58,872 nt of DNA from Nitrospirae bacterium YQR-1 (GTDB lineage: Bacteria > Nitrospirota > Thermodesulfovibrionia > Thermodesulfovibrionales > Magnetobacteriaceae): contig JAMOBJ010000021.1 of NCBI GenBank assembly GCA_039908095.1, positions 1 to 58,872 of the forward strand, given 5' to 3'. Every line of letters starts with the position of its first letter. Position 1 is the stretch's first letter. This document shows, piece after piece, positions 35,762-44,962 of this stretch. The notes beneath the pieces were generated by a model. It saw only the letters and a list, made by a program, of their open reading frames with translations. It made no database searches and had not been told where the DNA came from. The position numbers and the translations under genes were made by a program.

Positions 35762-36916
35762 TTGTTTCTTTTAAAACTGATAGTCAGAAACTCATTGCGG
35801 CACAAGCTCCGAACTGTGCTGACAATGCTTGGGGTTACAATAGCTGTGTTGTCTTTCGGCATGCTGCGTAGTGTTGTGGATGCGTGGTATGCAGGGGTTG
35901 AGGCCTCCGCTGCAAACCGTCTCATTACACGCAATGCTATTTCTCTCAATTTTCAATTGCCGGTTTCATATAAAGAAAAAATAAGGCAAGTTGAGGGAGT
36001 ATCCACCGTGTCATTCGGTAACTGGTTTGGAGGGGTCTATATTGACGAAAAAAACTTTTTTGCCAACTTTGCCATGGATTTGAAATCATATCTGGAGCTA
36101 TATCCGGAGTTTCTGGTCTCAGGCAGTCAGAGAAAGGAACTTCTAACAGACAGAAAAGGGGCAATAGCAGGCGCTAAACTTGCCGGACGGTTTAACTGGA
36201 AAATTGGTGACATTGTAACTCTGAGGGGTACGATTTTCCCAGGCAACTGGGACTTCACAATACGCGCTATATACAAAGGACGCGACAAAAATACCGATGA
36301 AACGCAGTTTTTCTTTCACTGGGACTATCTTAACGAAAGGATGAAAACTATGAAAATAGCCGCTGACACTGCAGGAATATATATTATCGGAGTCACTAAA
36401 CCGGAGCTTGCCGCTGAGGTATCACAAATGGTTGATAAACTATTTAAAAACTCTATGGCTGAAACATTGACCGAAACTGAAAAAGCGTTTCAGATGAGTT
36501 TTGTATCCATGACTGAGGCGATACTGATATCAGTTCAACTGGTCTCGTTCCTTGTAATATTTATAATACTTGCCGTTGTCACCAACACTATGGCAATGAC
36601 GGCCCGTGAGCGGATACGGGAATACACGGTATTTCGCAGCCTTGGGTTTGAGCCGGTATTTATATTTATGATGATAGCAGGGGAGTCACTGCTTATAACC
36701 GCAACCGGCGGTACTATAGCCATTGCGGCTACATTTCCGGTTGTCAAAGTGTTTGGTGATTATATGTCCATGTTTTTGCCGGTTTTTATTGTATCGACTG
36801 AAACGATAGTACTTGATGTCATTATTTCTCTGGCTGTGGGGCTTCTGGCCTGTGTCATACCACTTTGGGTTACATTTAAGATAAAAATAGCAGATGGTTT
36901 AAGAGCTGTTGCATGA
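35762..36916 (+). CDS. ABC transporter permease, FtsX/MacB type (first)
   Basis: 384 residues from a TTG start (an in-frame TAA lies immediately upstream). One TM near the N-terminus (about 12-34) precedes a large periplasmic MacB-type core domain (about 50-255). Three C-terminal TM helices (about 265-380), including the FtsX region TNTMAMTARERIREYTVFRSLG, complete it. Together with the adaptor and ATPase it forms a mechanotransmission-type exporter. Substrate unknown. Confidence 0.9.
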   Translation: MFLLKLIVRNSLRHKLRTVLTMLGVTIAVLSFGMLRSVVDAWYAGVEASAANRLITRNAISLNFQLPVSYKEKIRQVEGVSTVSFGNWFGGVYIDEKNFFANFAMDLKSYLELYPEFLVSGSQRKELLTDRKGAIAGAKLAGRFNWKIGDIVTLRGTIFPGNWDFTIRAIYKGRDKNTDETQFFFHWDYLNERMKTMKIAADTAGIYIIGVTKPELAAEVSQMVDKLFKNSMAETLTETEKAFQMSFVSMTEAILISVQLVSFLVIFIILAVVTNTMAMTARERIREYTVFRSLGFEPVFIFMMIAGESLLITATGGTIAIAATFPVVKVFGDYMSMFLPVFIVSTETIVLDVIISLAVGLLACVIPLWVTFKIKIADGLRAVA

Positions 36917-38085
36917 TAACACTTTTGTTGCAATATAGCCTTAGAAACCTTATGAGACGGCGGCTGACCACAATTCTGACCGCCCTGGGGATGGCCCTCG
37001 TGGTGTTTGTATTTACAGCGATACTGATGCTTTCTAACGGAATTGTCAAAACACTTGTCACTACCGGCTCATACGATAACGTTATAGTGCTGAGAAAATC
37101 AGCCGGGGTGGAGATGCAAAGTCAGATAACCCGCGAGGACTCAGACATTATCGAAAGCCACTCCGATGCAAAAACAGACACGGACGGGGAAAAACTCTCT
37201 GCACGGGAAATAGTAGTGCTGATAAGCCTTCCAAAGAAGATAACCGCTAAACCGGCTAATGTGGTAATCCGCGGTGTAACCGGTAAATCATTCAGATTAA
37301 GGCCGGTGGTGAAACTCATTGAGGGCAGGATGCCGCGTGTTGGTTCTACTGATATTGTTATAGGAAAAAGTATAGCAAAGGGGTTTCAGGGCACAGAGAT
37401 TGGACAGAGACTGCGCTTTGCCATGCAGGAGTGGGTGATTGTAGGCATATTTGATGCCGGAAACAGAGGGTTTAACTCAGAAATATGGGGTGATGTAAAT
37501 GTGCTTTCACAGTTTTTTAGAAGACAAAGTGCATATTCCTCGGTAATCTTTGAACTTAAGGACGGCAGTATGTTTGACGCTCTAAAGCAGAGGATACTCC
37601 GTGACCGGCGCCTTAAAGTTGACGTTAAGCGTGAAAACCTCTACTATGGGGAGCAGTCTGAGATGATGTCAAAATTTCTAACAATTCTGGGCCTCTCTCT
37701 GACTCTGATATTTTCGGTGGGAGCGGTAATCGGGGCGATGATAACCATGTATTCGGCAACTGCAACCAGGACAGCCGAGATTGGAACGCTCCGGGCGCTG
37801 GGATTCAGACGTTTCAGCATACTTATGGCATTTATTTTTGAATCACTGTTTTTAGGGGGAGCAGGCGGAATTGCAGGATTATTTCTTGCATCCTTTTTGC
37901 AGTTATTTACCGTCTCGACAATGAACTGGCAGACATTTTCCGAACTGGCTTTTACTTTTTCTATAAACTTTGAGATTATCCTCAGCGGGATGGCATTTTC
38001 CCTGATAATGGGTTTTGCCGGAGGGGTTCTTCCCGCTATAAAAGCGGCACGGATGAAAATCGTAGATTCGCTAAGGACAGCTTAA
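36913..38085 (+). CDS. ABC transporter permease, FtsX/MacB type (second)
   Basis: 390 residues, overlapping the first permease by 4 bases (ATGA). Same plan: N-terminal TM (about 15-38), periplasmic domain with a GVTGKSFRLRPVVKLIEGRMP-like MacB core stretch, then three TMs (about 265-385) with TATRTAEIGTLRALGFRRFSI. Two different permeases imply a heterodimeric transporter, unlike the homodimeric MacB. Ends only 6 bases before the convergent queH stop. Confidence 0.9.
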   Translation: MITLLLQYSLRNLMRRRLTTILTALGMALVVFVFTAILMLSNGIVKTLVTTGSYDNVIVLRKSAGVEMQSQITREDSDIIESHSDAKTDTDGEKLSAREIVVLISLPKKITAKPANVVIRGVTGKSFRLRPVVKLIEGRMPRVGSTDIVIGKSIAKGFQGTEIGQRLRFAMQEWVIVGIFDAGNRGFNSEIWGDVNVLSQFFRRQSAYSSVIFELKDGSMFDALKQRILRDRRLKVDVKRENLYYGEQSEMMSKFLTILGLSLTLIFSVGAVIGAMITMYSATATRTAEIGTLRALGFRRFSILMAFIFESLFLGGAGGIAGLFLASFLQLFTVSTMNWQTFSELAFTFSINFEIILSGMAFSLIMGFAGGVLPAIKAARMKIVDSLRTA

Positions 38086-38091
38086 CCTTTC

Positions 38092-38637
38092 TCATCTCTT
38101 TTTCTTCCTTTTATTATCATAACGTTCTATTTCTGAAAACAGACAGCCGCAGTATTTTTGTCTATACAGTGACAGAGATTTAGACAGCTCGATACCTTTG
38201 TGCCAGCCGGTTCTGAAGTCCTCGAAATAAAATTCGACATCATACTTTTCAGCAAGTTCTCCGCCCTTTTCGGCTATAGTGTCAAATTTCTGGTAGATGC
38301 TGTAAAGCAGTGTTGTAGTAAATGACTGGTAATTGAGAGACTTTGCCTTTTTGGCGGTTTCCTCAAGCCTCATGTTGTAGCACTTTTCACAGCGGCTGCC
38401 CTCGGGGTTTTGAATTGTCTTTAGAAACAGGTCTAAGCCGTAGATGTCTTCATAGATAACGTTAAAATTCCACTTAGTCTGTAGTGTTTTTAGAGTGTCA
38501 AGGCGCAATCGGTATTCAGTAAGAGGATGAATATTGGGGTTATACCAAAAACCCGTAAAATCAACTCCGCGCCCGGCAAGTGTATTTAGCGGATAAGCGG
38601 CACAGTTGGCACAACATATATGAATCAGCGTATTCAT
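38092..38637 (-). CDS. queH: epoxyqueuosine reductase QueH
   Basis: 181 residues from the ATG at 38637 (the longer frame upstream overlaps ruvB and lacks family similarity). Conserved cysteines are CCANC near the N-terminus, RCEKCYNMRLEETA and YCGC near the end; they bind an iron-sulfur cluster. It performs the last step of queuosine formation in tRNA, reducing the epoxide, as the alternative to QueG. queE, an early step of the same pathway, is at 48336-49022. Confidence 0.93.
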   Translation of the reverse strand: MNTLIHICCANCAAYPLNTLAGRGVDFTGFWYNPNIHPLTEYRLRLDTLKTLQTKWNFNVIYEDIYGLDLFLKTIQNPEGSRCEKCYNMRLEETAKKAKSLNYQSFTTTLLYSIYQKFDTIAEKGGELAEKYDVEFYFEDFRTGWHKGIELSKSLSLYRQKYCGCLFSEIERYDNKRKKKR

Positions 38638-38644
38638 GATGCTT

Positions 38645-39655
38645 TTAAAATAGTCTGCTCCGTGGCGTTTTGTTGAGATGTTCGTAGGCGCTTTGGGCGG
38701 CAAGTCTGCCCCGCGGTGTTCTTTCAATAAAGCCCTCCTGAAGGAGGTACGGTTCATAGACATCCTCGATGGTGTCTTTATCCTCGTTAACGGCGGCAGA
38801 GAGAGTCTCAATGCCGACAGGGCCGCCGCCGAATTTCTCAATTATTGTACTTAAAAGCTTTCTGTCCATATCGTCCAGCCCGCGCCCGTCTATATTTAAA
38901 GCATCAAGTGCAAACTTTGTAATGGCCAGGTCAATAACTCCATTGTTTTTAACCTGTGCAAAGTCCCGCACCCGCCGCAGCAGCCGGTTAGCCACCCTGG
39001 GCGTACCGCGTGAACGCCGCCCGATTTCAAAGGCCGCATCATCGTTTAAGGCCACTGCAAGGATTGACGCAGAACGTTTCACTATCATGACAAGCTCATC
39101 ATAATTATAAAACTCAAGCCGGTCTATTACTCCAAATCTGTCACGCAGCGGAGATGTCAGAAGCCCTGTCCTTGTGGTTGCCCCAATTAGTGTAAAGCGC
39201 GGGAGATTTAACTTCAAGGTTCTGGCATTAGGACCCTGCCCAATCAGAATATCCAACTTGAAATCTTCCATTGCCGGATACAGTATTTCCTCAACTGCTC
39301 TGGGAAGCCTGTGAATTTCGTCAATAAAGAGGATGTCAAAGTCAGAAAGGTTCGTAAGAATTGCGGCCAAATCCCCTGCTCGTTCAAGCACAGGCCCCGA
39401 TGTGGACTTCAACCCCACCTTTAATTCATTTGCTATGATGTTGGCAAAGGTGGTTTTGCCAAGTCCAGGCGGGCCGCAAAACAAGACGTGGTCAAGTGCC
39501 TCCGAACGCTGTCTGGTTGCCTCTATGAATACGGCCAGGTTTTTCTTGATCCTGTCCTGCCCGATAAACTCCAAAAATTTCTTAGGCCGAAGCGCCCTGT
39601 CAAAAACAGCATCATCCTCCAGCACTACAGCCTCCGTTGTTTTGTTGCCAGCCAT
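38645..39655 (-). CDS. ruvB: Holliday junction branch migration helicase RuvB
   Basis: 336 residues with Walker [11 protein letters not shown], Walker [11 protein letters not shown], sensor 1 [18 protein letters not shown] and the C-terminal winged helix ([17 protein letters not shown]). AAA+ motor that, with RuvA, drives branch migration in recombination repair. It overlaps the ruvA stop by 1 base. ruvC is not in the window. Confidence 0.98.
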   Translation of the reverse strand: MAGNKTTEAVVLEDDAVFDRALRPKKFLEFIGQDRIKKNLAVFIEATRQRSEALDHVLFCGPPGLGKTTFANIIANELKVGLKSTSGPVLERAGDLAAILTNLSDFDILFIDEIHRLPRAVEEILYPAMEDFKLDILIGQGPNARTLKLNLPRFTLIGATTRTGLLTSPLRDRFGVIDRLEFYNYDELVMIVKRSASILAVALNDDAAFEIGRRSRGTPRVANRLLRRVRDFAQVKNNGVIDLAITKFALDALNIDGRGLDDMDRKLLSTIIEKFGGGPVGIETLSAAVNEDKDTIEDVYEPYLLQEGFIERTPRGRLAAQSAYEHLNKTPRSRLF

Positions 39656-40230
39656 CAGTTACTCTTTGACAGATACTTGAGGGATTCCCTCAGAAGGGTT
39701 TCTAAATCCTTAACTCCGCGCTTACTGACTTGCTCAATTGCCTCTATGCAGCCGGAGCGCTTGTATCCCAGATTGACCAGCGCAGAGAGAGTGTCGGAGT
39801 AATCGTCATCAGGTGCACCGGTTGCCGGAGGCGGCAGTTTTTCTTTTAATTCGAGGATAAGGCGGCCGGCCATTTTCTTTCCCACTCCAGGGACCATAGA
39901 AAGCGTCTTTGTGTCCTCAGACTCGATGGCTTTTCTGAATCGCTCTGTGGTTATGGTTGAAAGTATGGCAAGAGCGATTCTTGGTCCAATGCCGGAGATA
40001 TTTATAATCTTAACAAAAATACCCTTTTCCTCTTCTTTCATAAATCCGTATAGCTGCAGGGCGTCTTCCCGCACGTGGGTATAAATGTACATAAACACAT
40101 CGCTGCCCTCATCAGGAAGAGATGACAACAGGCTAATCGGCACGAAAACCTCGTAACCCACCCCGTTTGTCTCAATAACAATACCCACAGGTTTTTTAGA
40201 CAACAATTTTCCTCTGAGAGAGCTAATCAT
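39655..40230 (-). CDS. ruvA: Holliday junction DNA-binding protein RuvA
   Basis: 191 residues: N-terminal OB fold ([20 protein letters not shown]), helix-hairpin-helix region ([33 protein letters not shown]) and a C-terminal RuvB-binding domain ([13 protein letters not shown]). Forms the tetrameric plate on Holliday junctions. The start overlaps the caspase-like gene's end by 4 bases, so the latter is probably co-transcribed. Confidence 0.98.
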   Translation of the reverse strand: MISSLRGKLLSKKPVGIVIETNGVGYEVFVPISLLSSLPDEGSDVFMYIYTHVREDALQLYGFMKEEEKGIFVKIINISGIGPRIALAILSTITTERFRKAIESEDTKTLSMVPGVGKKMAGRLILELKEKLPPPATGAPDDDYSDTLSALVNLGYKRSGCIEAIEQVSKRGVKDLETLLRESLKYLSKSN

Positions 40231-41552
40231 TGCTGCTGTGGTTGCACCACAGGAATTTCACGCACAAGCGCTACAGTGTCTATAAAAAACATAATGTTTG
40301 AAACTCTCAGGCTCCGGCTGAAATCATACAGTGAGTTGAAATCCAGGGATGTGTTTCTCAGCAGAACTTTGTCATTTATCGTGTCTGTTAAAAACATATA
40401 TCCCACAGAGTCTCTTACTGAGCTAAACCCTGAATAATAAAACAAAAAGGAGTCCTTTTTTGCAGCCTTTTGTTTAATATCGGCAAGATTTTCATAAATC
40501 CATCCTATTGTGGCATTGTCATCAATAAAGACAAAGCTGACGGTATTTTTACAGAGACTTGATATAATGTTTTGAAAATCCAGTGCATCACTTTTAGAAA
40601 ATGTATTTACCATAGAGTTGTCCATTTTATATTTTTGCACACCGATAAAAACTCCGTAAAGCGTGCCACCGTCAGCTGGACACAAAGGAAAATCAACACC
40701 TTCAAAAAGCACATACGGCCTTGTAATCCTGCTCTTTGTATAAACGCCGGCGCCTTCTATTTCACTTGCAGTTTTGCTGATAAGTTCAAGCACTGTTGTA
40801 GATTCTTTTTTAAAATTGCTGTACGGTAGAGGCGCTTTTAAGTGTGAAAGGTTCGTTGTGTTGTCATTGTCCTCAGGTGAGAGAACACTTAAAATTCCAT
40901 ACGTAAGTTTTCCGTGTTTCAGCTCCGGATAAAGAGAGGCCGGCTCATCGGGTTGGGTTGCAAATGCCAAAAGGGTTGAATGTAAGCCCTTTACCTCTGC
41001 CGTCTCATCATCCAAATCAACCCCCAGGTCCTCAACCGATACCGTCTGTACCGGAGTTTTTGAAGAATTGTCACGTTTTACATCTGTGGCATTATCAAGG
41101 GTTTTTATCGTGATTCTTGTAATATTATCATGGGTGGCAACTACAGTTTTTGTAACATTGTCATGAAGTCTTAGCTGTGTCCTTGTGACATTGTCATGGG
41201 GTTTTACAGTTAGTTTTGTAGTGTTATCGCCGGTGCTTATCTTAGTAACGTTGTCCTGAGGTTTAATTTGAATCCTTGTAATGTTGTCCTGAAGTTTTAC
41301 AGCTGTTTTAGCAGCGTTGTCTGCAAGCGTCTTTGTGGTATTATCCTCTGGTTTAACAGTGATTTTATTGGTGGTACCCTGGGGATTAACCTTAGATGTT
41401 TTATTATCAAGCTGCTTTTCAGCCTGTTTTTCGATCTCTTCAATCTCTTTTTGGCTGTAAGTTTTTTTTTGCTTTTCAGCTTCCGATATTCCGGTAAAAA
41501 AACAACAACTAAGCATTAAAACAAACAGATATACACTGCCCTTATACAGCAT
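40227..41552 (-). CDS. exported caspase-fold protein lacking catalytic residues, with Asn-Thr-rich repeat region
   Basis: 441 residues. Signal peptide about 1-25. Region 50-165 holds about ten 10-12-residue units of the type DN(V/I/T)T-K, each a potential N-X-S/T sequon. The C-terminal 150 residues (from about 290) follow the caspase/peptidase C14 plan: YGVFIGVQKYK, KSDALDFQNII, then DSFLFYYSGFS where active enzymes have FYYSGHG, and IMFFIDTVAL where they have (D)xCHSG. Both the catalytic His and Cys are therefore missing. It is upstream of ruvA with a 4-base overlap. Probably a periplasmic pseudo-protease or binding protein. Confidence 0.75.
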   Translation of the reverse strand: MLYKGSVYLFVLMLSCCFFTGISEAEKQKKTYSQKEIEEIEKQAEKQLDNKTSKVNPQGTTNKITVKPEDNTTKTLADNAAKTAVKLQDNITRIQIKPQDNVTKISTGDNTTKLTVKPHDNVTRTQLRLHDNVTKTVVATHDNITRITIKTLDNATDVKRDNSSKTPVQTVSVEDLGVDLDDETAEVKGLHSTLLAFATQPDEPASLYPELKHGKLTYGILSVLSPEDNDNTTNLSHLKAPLPYSNFKKESTTVLELISKTASEIEGAGVYTKSRITRPYVLFEGVDFPLCPADGGTLYGVFIGVQKYKMDNSMVNTFSKSDALDFQNIISSLCKNTVSFVFIDDNATIGWIYENLADIKQKAAKKDSFLFYYSGFSSVRDSVGYMFLTDTINDKVLLRNTSLDFNSLYDFSRSLRVSNIMFFIDTVALVREIPVVQPQQQ

Positions 41553-41627
41553 ACAACTAGACTCCTTTTAATAAGTGTTCTATTTGTTTTTCCCGGCAAT
41601 GCAGACCGCATCCGCAGTTTTCTAACA

Positions 41628-41879
41628 TCAGCCACAACCCTCTTTGCTAAGCAGAATAAATTCCACACCTTCTAAATGAAAAGAAATTAACCGGCCATCG
41701 GTATCGTAAATACAATCAACTATATCTTCAGATAAAAAATCATTAATACGGGAATCAAAAACCTTTCTGCTAAGAACAATAAGCACTACCTGCTCAGGCG
41801 TGGCCTTACTCACTACAAACCTGAGTCCATACTTAACCTTCATAAGGCGAAGAGATTTACTGAAGCCTTGCTGTTTCAT
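41628..41879 (-). CDS. small protein of unknown function
   Basis: 83 residues, no signal peptide. Alternating hydrophobic strands (VVLIVLSRKVF; LISFHLEGVEFILL) suggest a small alpha/beta or beta fold. No family recognised. The ribosome site is weak. It lies alone between the caspase-like gene and the DksA-type gene. Confidence 0.5.
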   Translation of the reverse strand: MKQQGFSKSLRLMKVKYGLRFVVSKATPEQVVLIVLSRKVFDSRINDFLSEDIVDCIYDTDGRLISFHLEGVEFILLSKEGCG

Positions 41880-41988
41880 TCCAAAAAAGCCAAACTACGA
41901 TATCTGACAGACCACAGCCTTTAACAAAAATGACGGTTTAGATTACTGTCAAAAGGCAACAGACACATGGAAGAAAGATCAATAAAGA

Positions 41989-42426
41989 CTAATCTTCCCT
42001 CATTTTCTCCTCTTCCTCCTGCTCTACCTTGCAATCAATACAGAGGCTTGTGACCGGCCTTGCCTCAAGTCTCTTTATTCCGATTTCCTGACCGCAAGTC
42101 TCACAGAAGCCGTACTTACCACCTTCAATATCCTCAAGGGACCGGTCTATCTTTTTTAATAGTTTTCGCTCTCGCTCTCTGAGCCTGAGCATAAAGTTTC
42201 TGTCTATCTCAGCACTTGCCTGATCTCCTAGGTCAGGAAAAGTTAAGGTATCCGGCACATTATTTATGGCAGCCTCAGCCTCAGACATTAACTGTGACTT
42301 CATGTTAACAAGCTTTGTTTTTATCCTGAGAATTTCCTCTTGTCTTTTAGACTTCTTCTTAAGTTCTTCTCTGGTCAGCTTCTTTGTTTCTGCGCTATTA
42401 AGAGTTTCCACGAATCGTCTCTCCAT
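41989..42426 (-). CDS. DksA/TraR-type zinc-finger transcription regulator
   Basis: 145 residues. A helical coiled-coil part (about 15-100) precedes a C4 zinc finger CETCGQEIG...LCIDC (C-x2-C, 17-18 residues, C-x2-C). DksA-family proteins enter the RNA polymerase secondary channel and tune promoters together with ppGpp. The coiled-coil tip DxxDxA motif is not clearly preserved, so true DksA function is uncertain. Divergent from dcd. Confidence 0.88.
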   Translation of the reverse strand: MERRFVETLNSAETKKLTREELKKKSKRQEEILRIKTKLVNMKSQLMSEAEAAINNVPDTLTFPDLGDQASAEIDRNFMLRLRERERKLLKKIDRSLEDIEGGKYGFCETCGQEIGIKRLEARPVTSLCIDCKVEQEEEEKMRED

Positions 42427-42576
42427 CGTATTGGAATTTACTTCTAAGCATAACAGAGTATAATATTTTTAGTCAAGCGGCTATGAAAAATTCCTTGTTG
42501 TATGATTTATGTGAAATTATTTATAATCCAACTGCACATATAAACAATAAAGCCACAGGGAAAAAAGGGGAAGCTG

Positions 42577-43125
42577 ATGATTAAAAATGACAGATGGATA
42601 AAAGAGATGGCTAAAAACGGCATGATTACACCGTATAGTGACGAGCAGGTAAGTAAAGGGGTAATTTCCTTCGGTGTAAGCTCATACGGTTATGACATGC
42701 GAATAGCCCGTGAGTTTAAGATATTTACAAATATAAACAGCACTGTGGTGGATCCCAAATCGTTTGACACCAAGAGTTTTGTGGACTTTGAGGGTGATAT
42801 TTGTGTAGTGCCGCCAAACTCATTTGCCCTTGGCTCATCCGTGGAGTATATGAAAATACCGCGGGATGTGCTTGTCATCTGCCTGGGTAAGTCAACGTAT
42901 GCGCGCTGCGGCATTGTGGTAAACGTAACGCCGCTTGAGCCTGAATGGGAAGGACACGTTACAATTGAGATATCTAATACTACCCCGCTGCCGGCTAAAA
43001 TCTATGCTAACGAGGGGATTGCCCAATTGCTTTTTCTGGGTGCCGCCGAGCCTTGTGAAATCTCTTACAAAGACAAAACCGGGAAATATCAGTCGCAGAA
43101 GGGCATCACCCTTCCTAAGATCTGA
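42577..43125 (+). CDS. dcd: dCTP deaminase
   Basis: 182 residues. Family motifs [41 protein letters not shown] (catalytic Glu in the last block) and [13 protein letters not shown]. Deaminates dCTP to dUTP, or in the bifunctional type directly to dUMP; the sequence alone does not decide which. GGGAAAAAAGGGGAAGCTG precedes the ATG. Confidence 0.96.
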   Translation: MIKNDRWIKEMAKNGMITPYSDEQVSKGVISFGVSSYGYDMRIAREFKIFTNINSTVVDPKSFDTKSFVDFEGDICVVPPNSFALGSSVEYMKIPRDVLVICLGKSTYARCGIVVNVTPLEPEWEGHVTIEISNTTPLPAKIYANEGIAQLLFLGAAEPCEISYKDKTGKYQSQKGITLPKI

Positions 43126-43160
43126 AGGGGGCTGTTAATCCCTGTGGAGATTGCCCTGCT

Positions 43161-44669
43161 GTGGTGGTAATGCCGGATAAGAGGGCCTTTTTAGATATTG
43201 CTGAGAAGGGCCGTATCCCTCCGCTTTACAAAGAGGTTCCCTATAAGAGGCCTGCCGCTTATTACGCCGGAGCCGGTGGTAAGAACTCCTTTCTTTTAGA
43301 AAGCGTAAAGGGAAACTTTAATATTGCGCGGTACTCTTATGCAGGATTTGCCCCATACTTAATTGTGATATACAAGGATTCCACTCTTTATGTTGAATCA
43401 GATGAGGGTGTTGCCATATCCTTTAAAAATCCGTTAAATCGCCTGAGGGAACTTATTGAAGCCTATCCGCAGCACCATAACCCTGAATTGCCGCCGTTTC
43501 AGGGAGGTGCCTGTGGAATGTTTAGTTATGATTTTGTAAGATATCTTGAAAAAATTCCAAAAACCGCCACAGATGATTTAAAAATCCCTGATGCTCATTT
43601 CTTTATGGTTGACAGGGTGCTGTCGTTTGACCATAAGGAGAGAAAAGCGTGGTTTGTTCTCTGTCCGGGGGTGAGAGAGTATAAATTTGGTTTTAACACT
43701 CTTGATGTTGACCCGGGTGTTCTGTACGATAAGTCTGAGGAGGAAGTGGAACGCTTCTGTTGCAGCGGCGCAATCAAAGATGTGCCTGATGAGCCTGAAA
43801 TCATAGCTTATAGAGGGGCTAAACCCGAAATCTTAACCTCCACAGATGCTAAAAAGCTGTATATGGATATGGTTAAACGAACTCTGGAATACATCAAAGC
43901 CGGGGATATTTTTCAAGCTAACCTCTCACAGAGGATTTCTACCAGAATTAATGACGTTGACTCATGGCAGATATATTTGAAACTATCTGCAATTAATCCG
44001 TCCCCTTTTGCTTGTTATTATGATTTTGATAAGTATTCGATAGTTAGTTCATCACCGGAGCGGCTTGTCAGGGTAAGCCTCTCAGACGGTATAAATCCGG
44101 CAATAACAGACACAAGGCCGATAGCCGGCACAAGGCCCAGGGGCAGGGACTTCCCTGAAGATGAAAAACTCAAAGCTGAACTTTTGCTTAATGAAAAAGA
44201 GCGTGCAGAGCACATTATGCTTATAGATCTGGAAAGAAACGACATCGGACGGGTCTGCTCATATGGAAGCGTAAAAGTGGATGAAATGATGATAACCGAG
44301 ACGTACTCCCACGTAATTCACATCGTATCAAATGTAACCGGAACACTGATGGCCGGTAAGGACTGTTTTGACGTGATACGGGCGGTATTTCCGGGAGGGA
44401 CGATTACCGGAGTGCCCAAGGTACGGTGCATGGAAATAATTGATGAACTGGAACCCGTGCTGCGAGGCCCCTACACAGGCTCATGTGGTTACATCGGCTA
44501 TGGCAAGAATATGGATTTAAATATAATCATCAGAACATTTGTAGTTAAAGACGGCTTTGCCCATCTTCAGGCCGGGGCAGGAATTGTGGCTGATTCAGTG
44601 CCGGAGAGAGAGTACTTTGAAACCCTTAAAAAAGCCGAGGCTCTTCTTTTGACTATCCGGTCAATATAA
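43161..44669 (+). CDS. chorismate-utilising enzyme, TrpE/PabB family (component I)
   Basis: 502 residues. The LLES motif (SFLLESVKGN) that in TrpE binds tryptophan is near the N-terminus. The chorismate-binding domain has IKAGDIFQANLSQR, PIAGTRPRGRD, DLERNDIGRVC, FPGGTITGVPKV and AGAGIVADSVPEREY. This fits anthranilate synthase I, but PabB homologues share most of it. No trpG/pabA partner is adjacent, which leaves the choice open. Start is a GTG at 43161; an ATG follows at 43167. Confidence 0.9.
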   Translation: MVVMPDKRAFLDIAEKGRIPPLYKEVPYKRPAAYYAGAGGKNSFLLESVKGNFNIARYSYAGFAPYLIVIYKDSTLYVESDEGVAISFKNPLNRLRELIEAYPQHHNPELPPFQGGACGMFSYDFVRYLEKIPKTATDDLKIPDAHFFMVDRVLSFDHKERKAWFVLCPGVREYKFGFNTLDVDPGVLYDKSEEEVERFCCSGAIKDVPDEPEIIAYRGAKPEILTSTDAKKLYMDMVKRTLEYIKAGDIFQANLSQRISTRINDVDSWQIYLKLSAINPSPFACYYDFDKYSIVSSSPERLVRVSLSDGINPAITDTRPIAGTRPRGRDFPEDEKLKAELLLNEKERAEHIMLIDLERNDIGRVCSYGSVKVDEMMITETYSHVIHIVSNVTGTLMAGKDCFDVIRAVFPGGTITGVPKVRCMEIIDELEPVLRGPYTGSCGYIGYGKNMDLNIIIRTFVVKDGFAHLQAGAGIVADSVPEREYFETLKKAEALLLTIRSI

Positions 44670-44690
44670 AACGCCTGTTATTCCAATTCC

Positions 44691-44800
44691 AATAGCAAGT
44701 TGCATTCAATCGTCTAACTTCATTGGCGTGCGTCAAAAGCTCAGGGGAGGTGTCGCTTTCTCCCAGCCGCCTGCGTTTACTTCTGACTGCAGGTTGGTAT
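44691..44800. repeat. dispersed palindromic repeat A, copy 6
   Basis: About 110 bases with slightly worn ends (ATAGCAAGTTGCATTC ... CTGCAGGTTGGTAT), just after the TrpE/PabB gene. Internal TCTAACTTCATTGGC and TCCCAGCCGCCTGCG blocks match the copy at 56406-56536 best. Confidence 0.75.
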
Positions 44801-44910
44801 TAGGGATCGTCTTGACATTTGCTTTTTTTATATAAATCTGCTATATTTGATTGCTTTTTTTATGGAGGATGTGTTGAGATATCGAAAGACGAATCATGCA
44901 GGCGTTTGAT

Positions 44911-44925
44911 TTAGGCTAAATCGTG
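44911..44925. promoter_or_regulatory. short palindrome upstream of the chemoreceptor gene
   Basis: GATTTAGGCTAAATC: seven-base arms around one base, 38 bases before the chemoreceptor ATG. It could be an operator or a small hairpin; nothing else supports a specific regulator. The GGGAGG ribosome site follows downstream. Confidence 0.3.
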
Positions 44926-44962
44926 AAACTAAATAAACATAAGATATGTTCGGGAGGTTATA

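Noticed and set aside
35644..35871. 75-codon frame over the junction of the ABC ATPase and first permease
   Set aside because: Shadow of the two real genes; a permease start at TTG 35762 fits the family.
38638..38841. Longer N-terminus for queH
   Set aside because: The extension lies within ruvB in another frame; the family starts at the CCANC region just after the ATG at 38637.
44860..44960. c-di-GMP riboswitch before the chemoreceptor gene
   Set aside because: CGAAAG and AGGC fragments are present but not the conserved GEMM core order.
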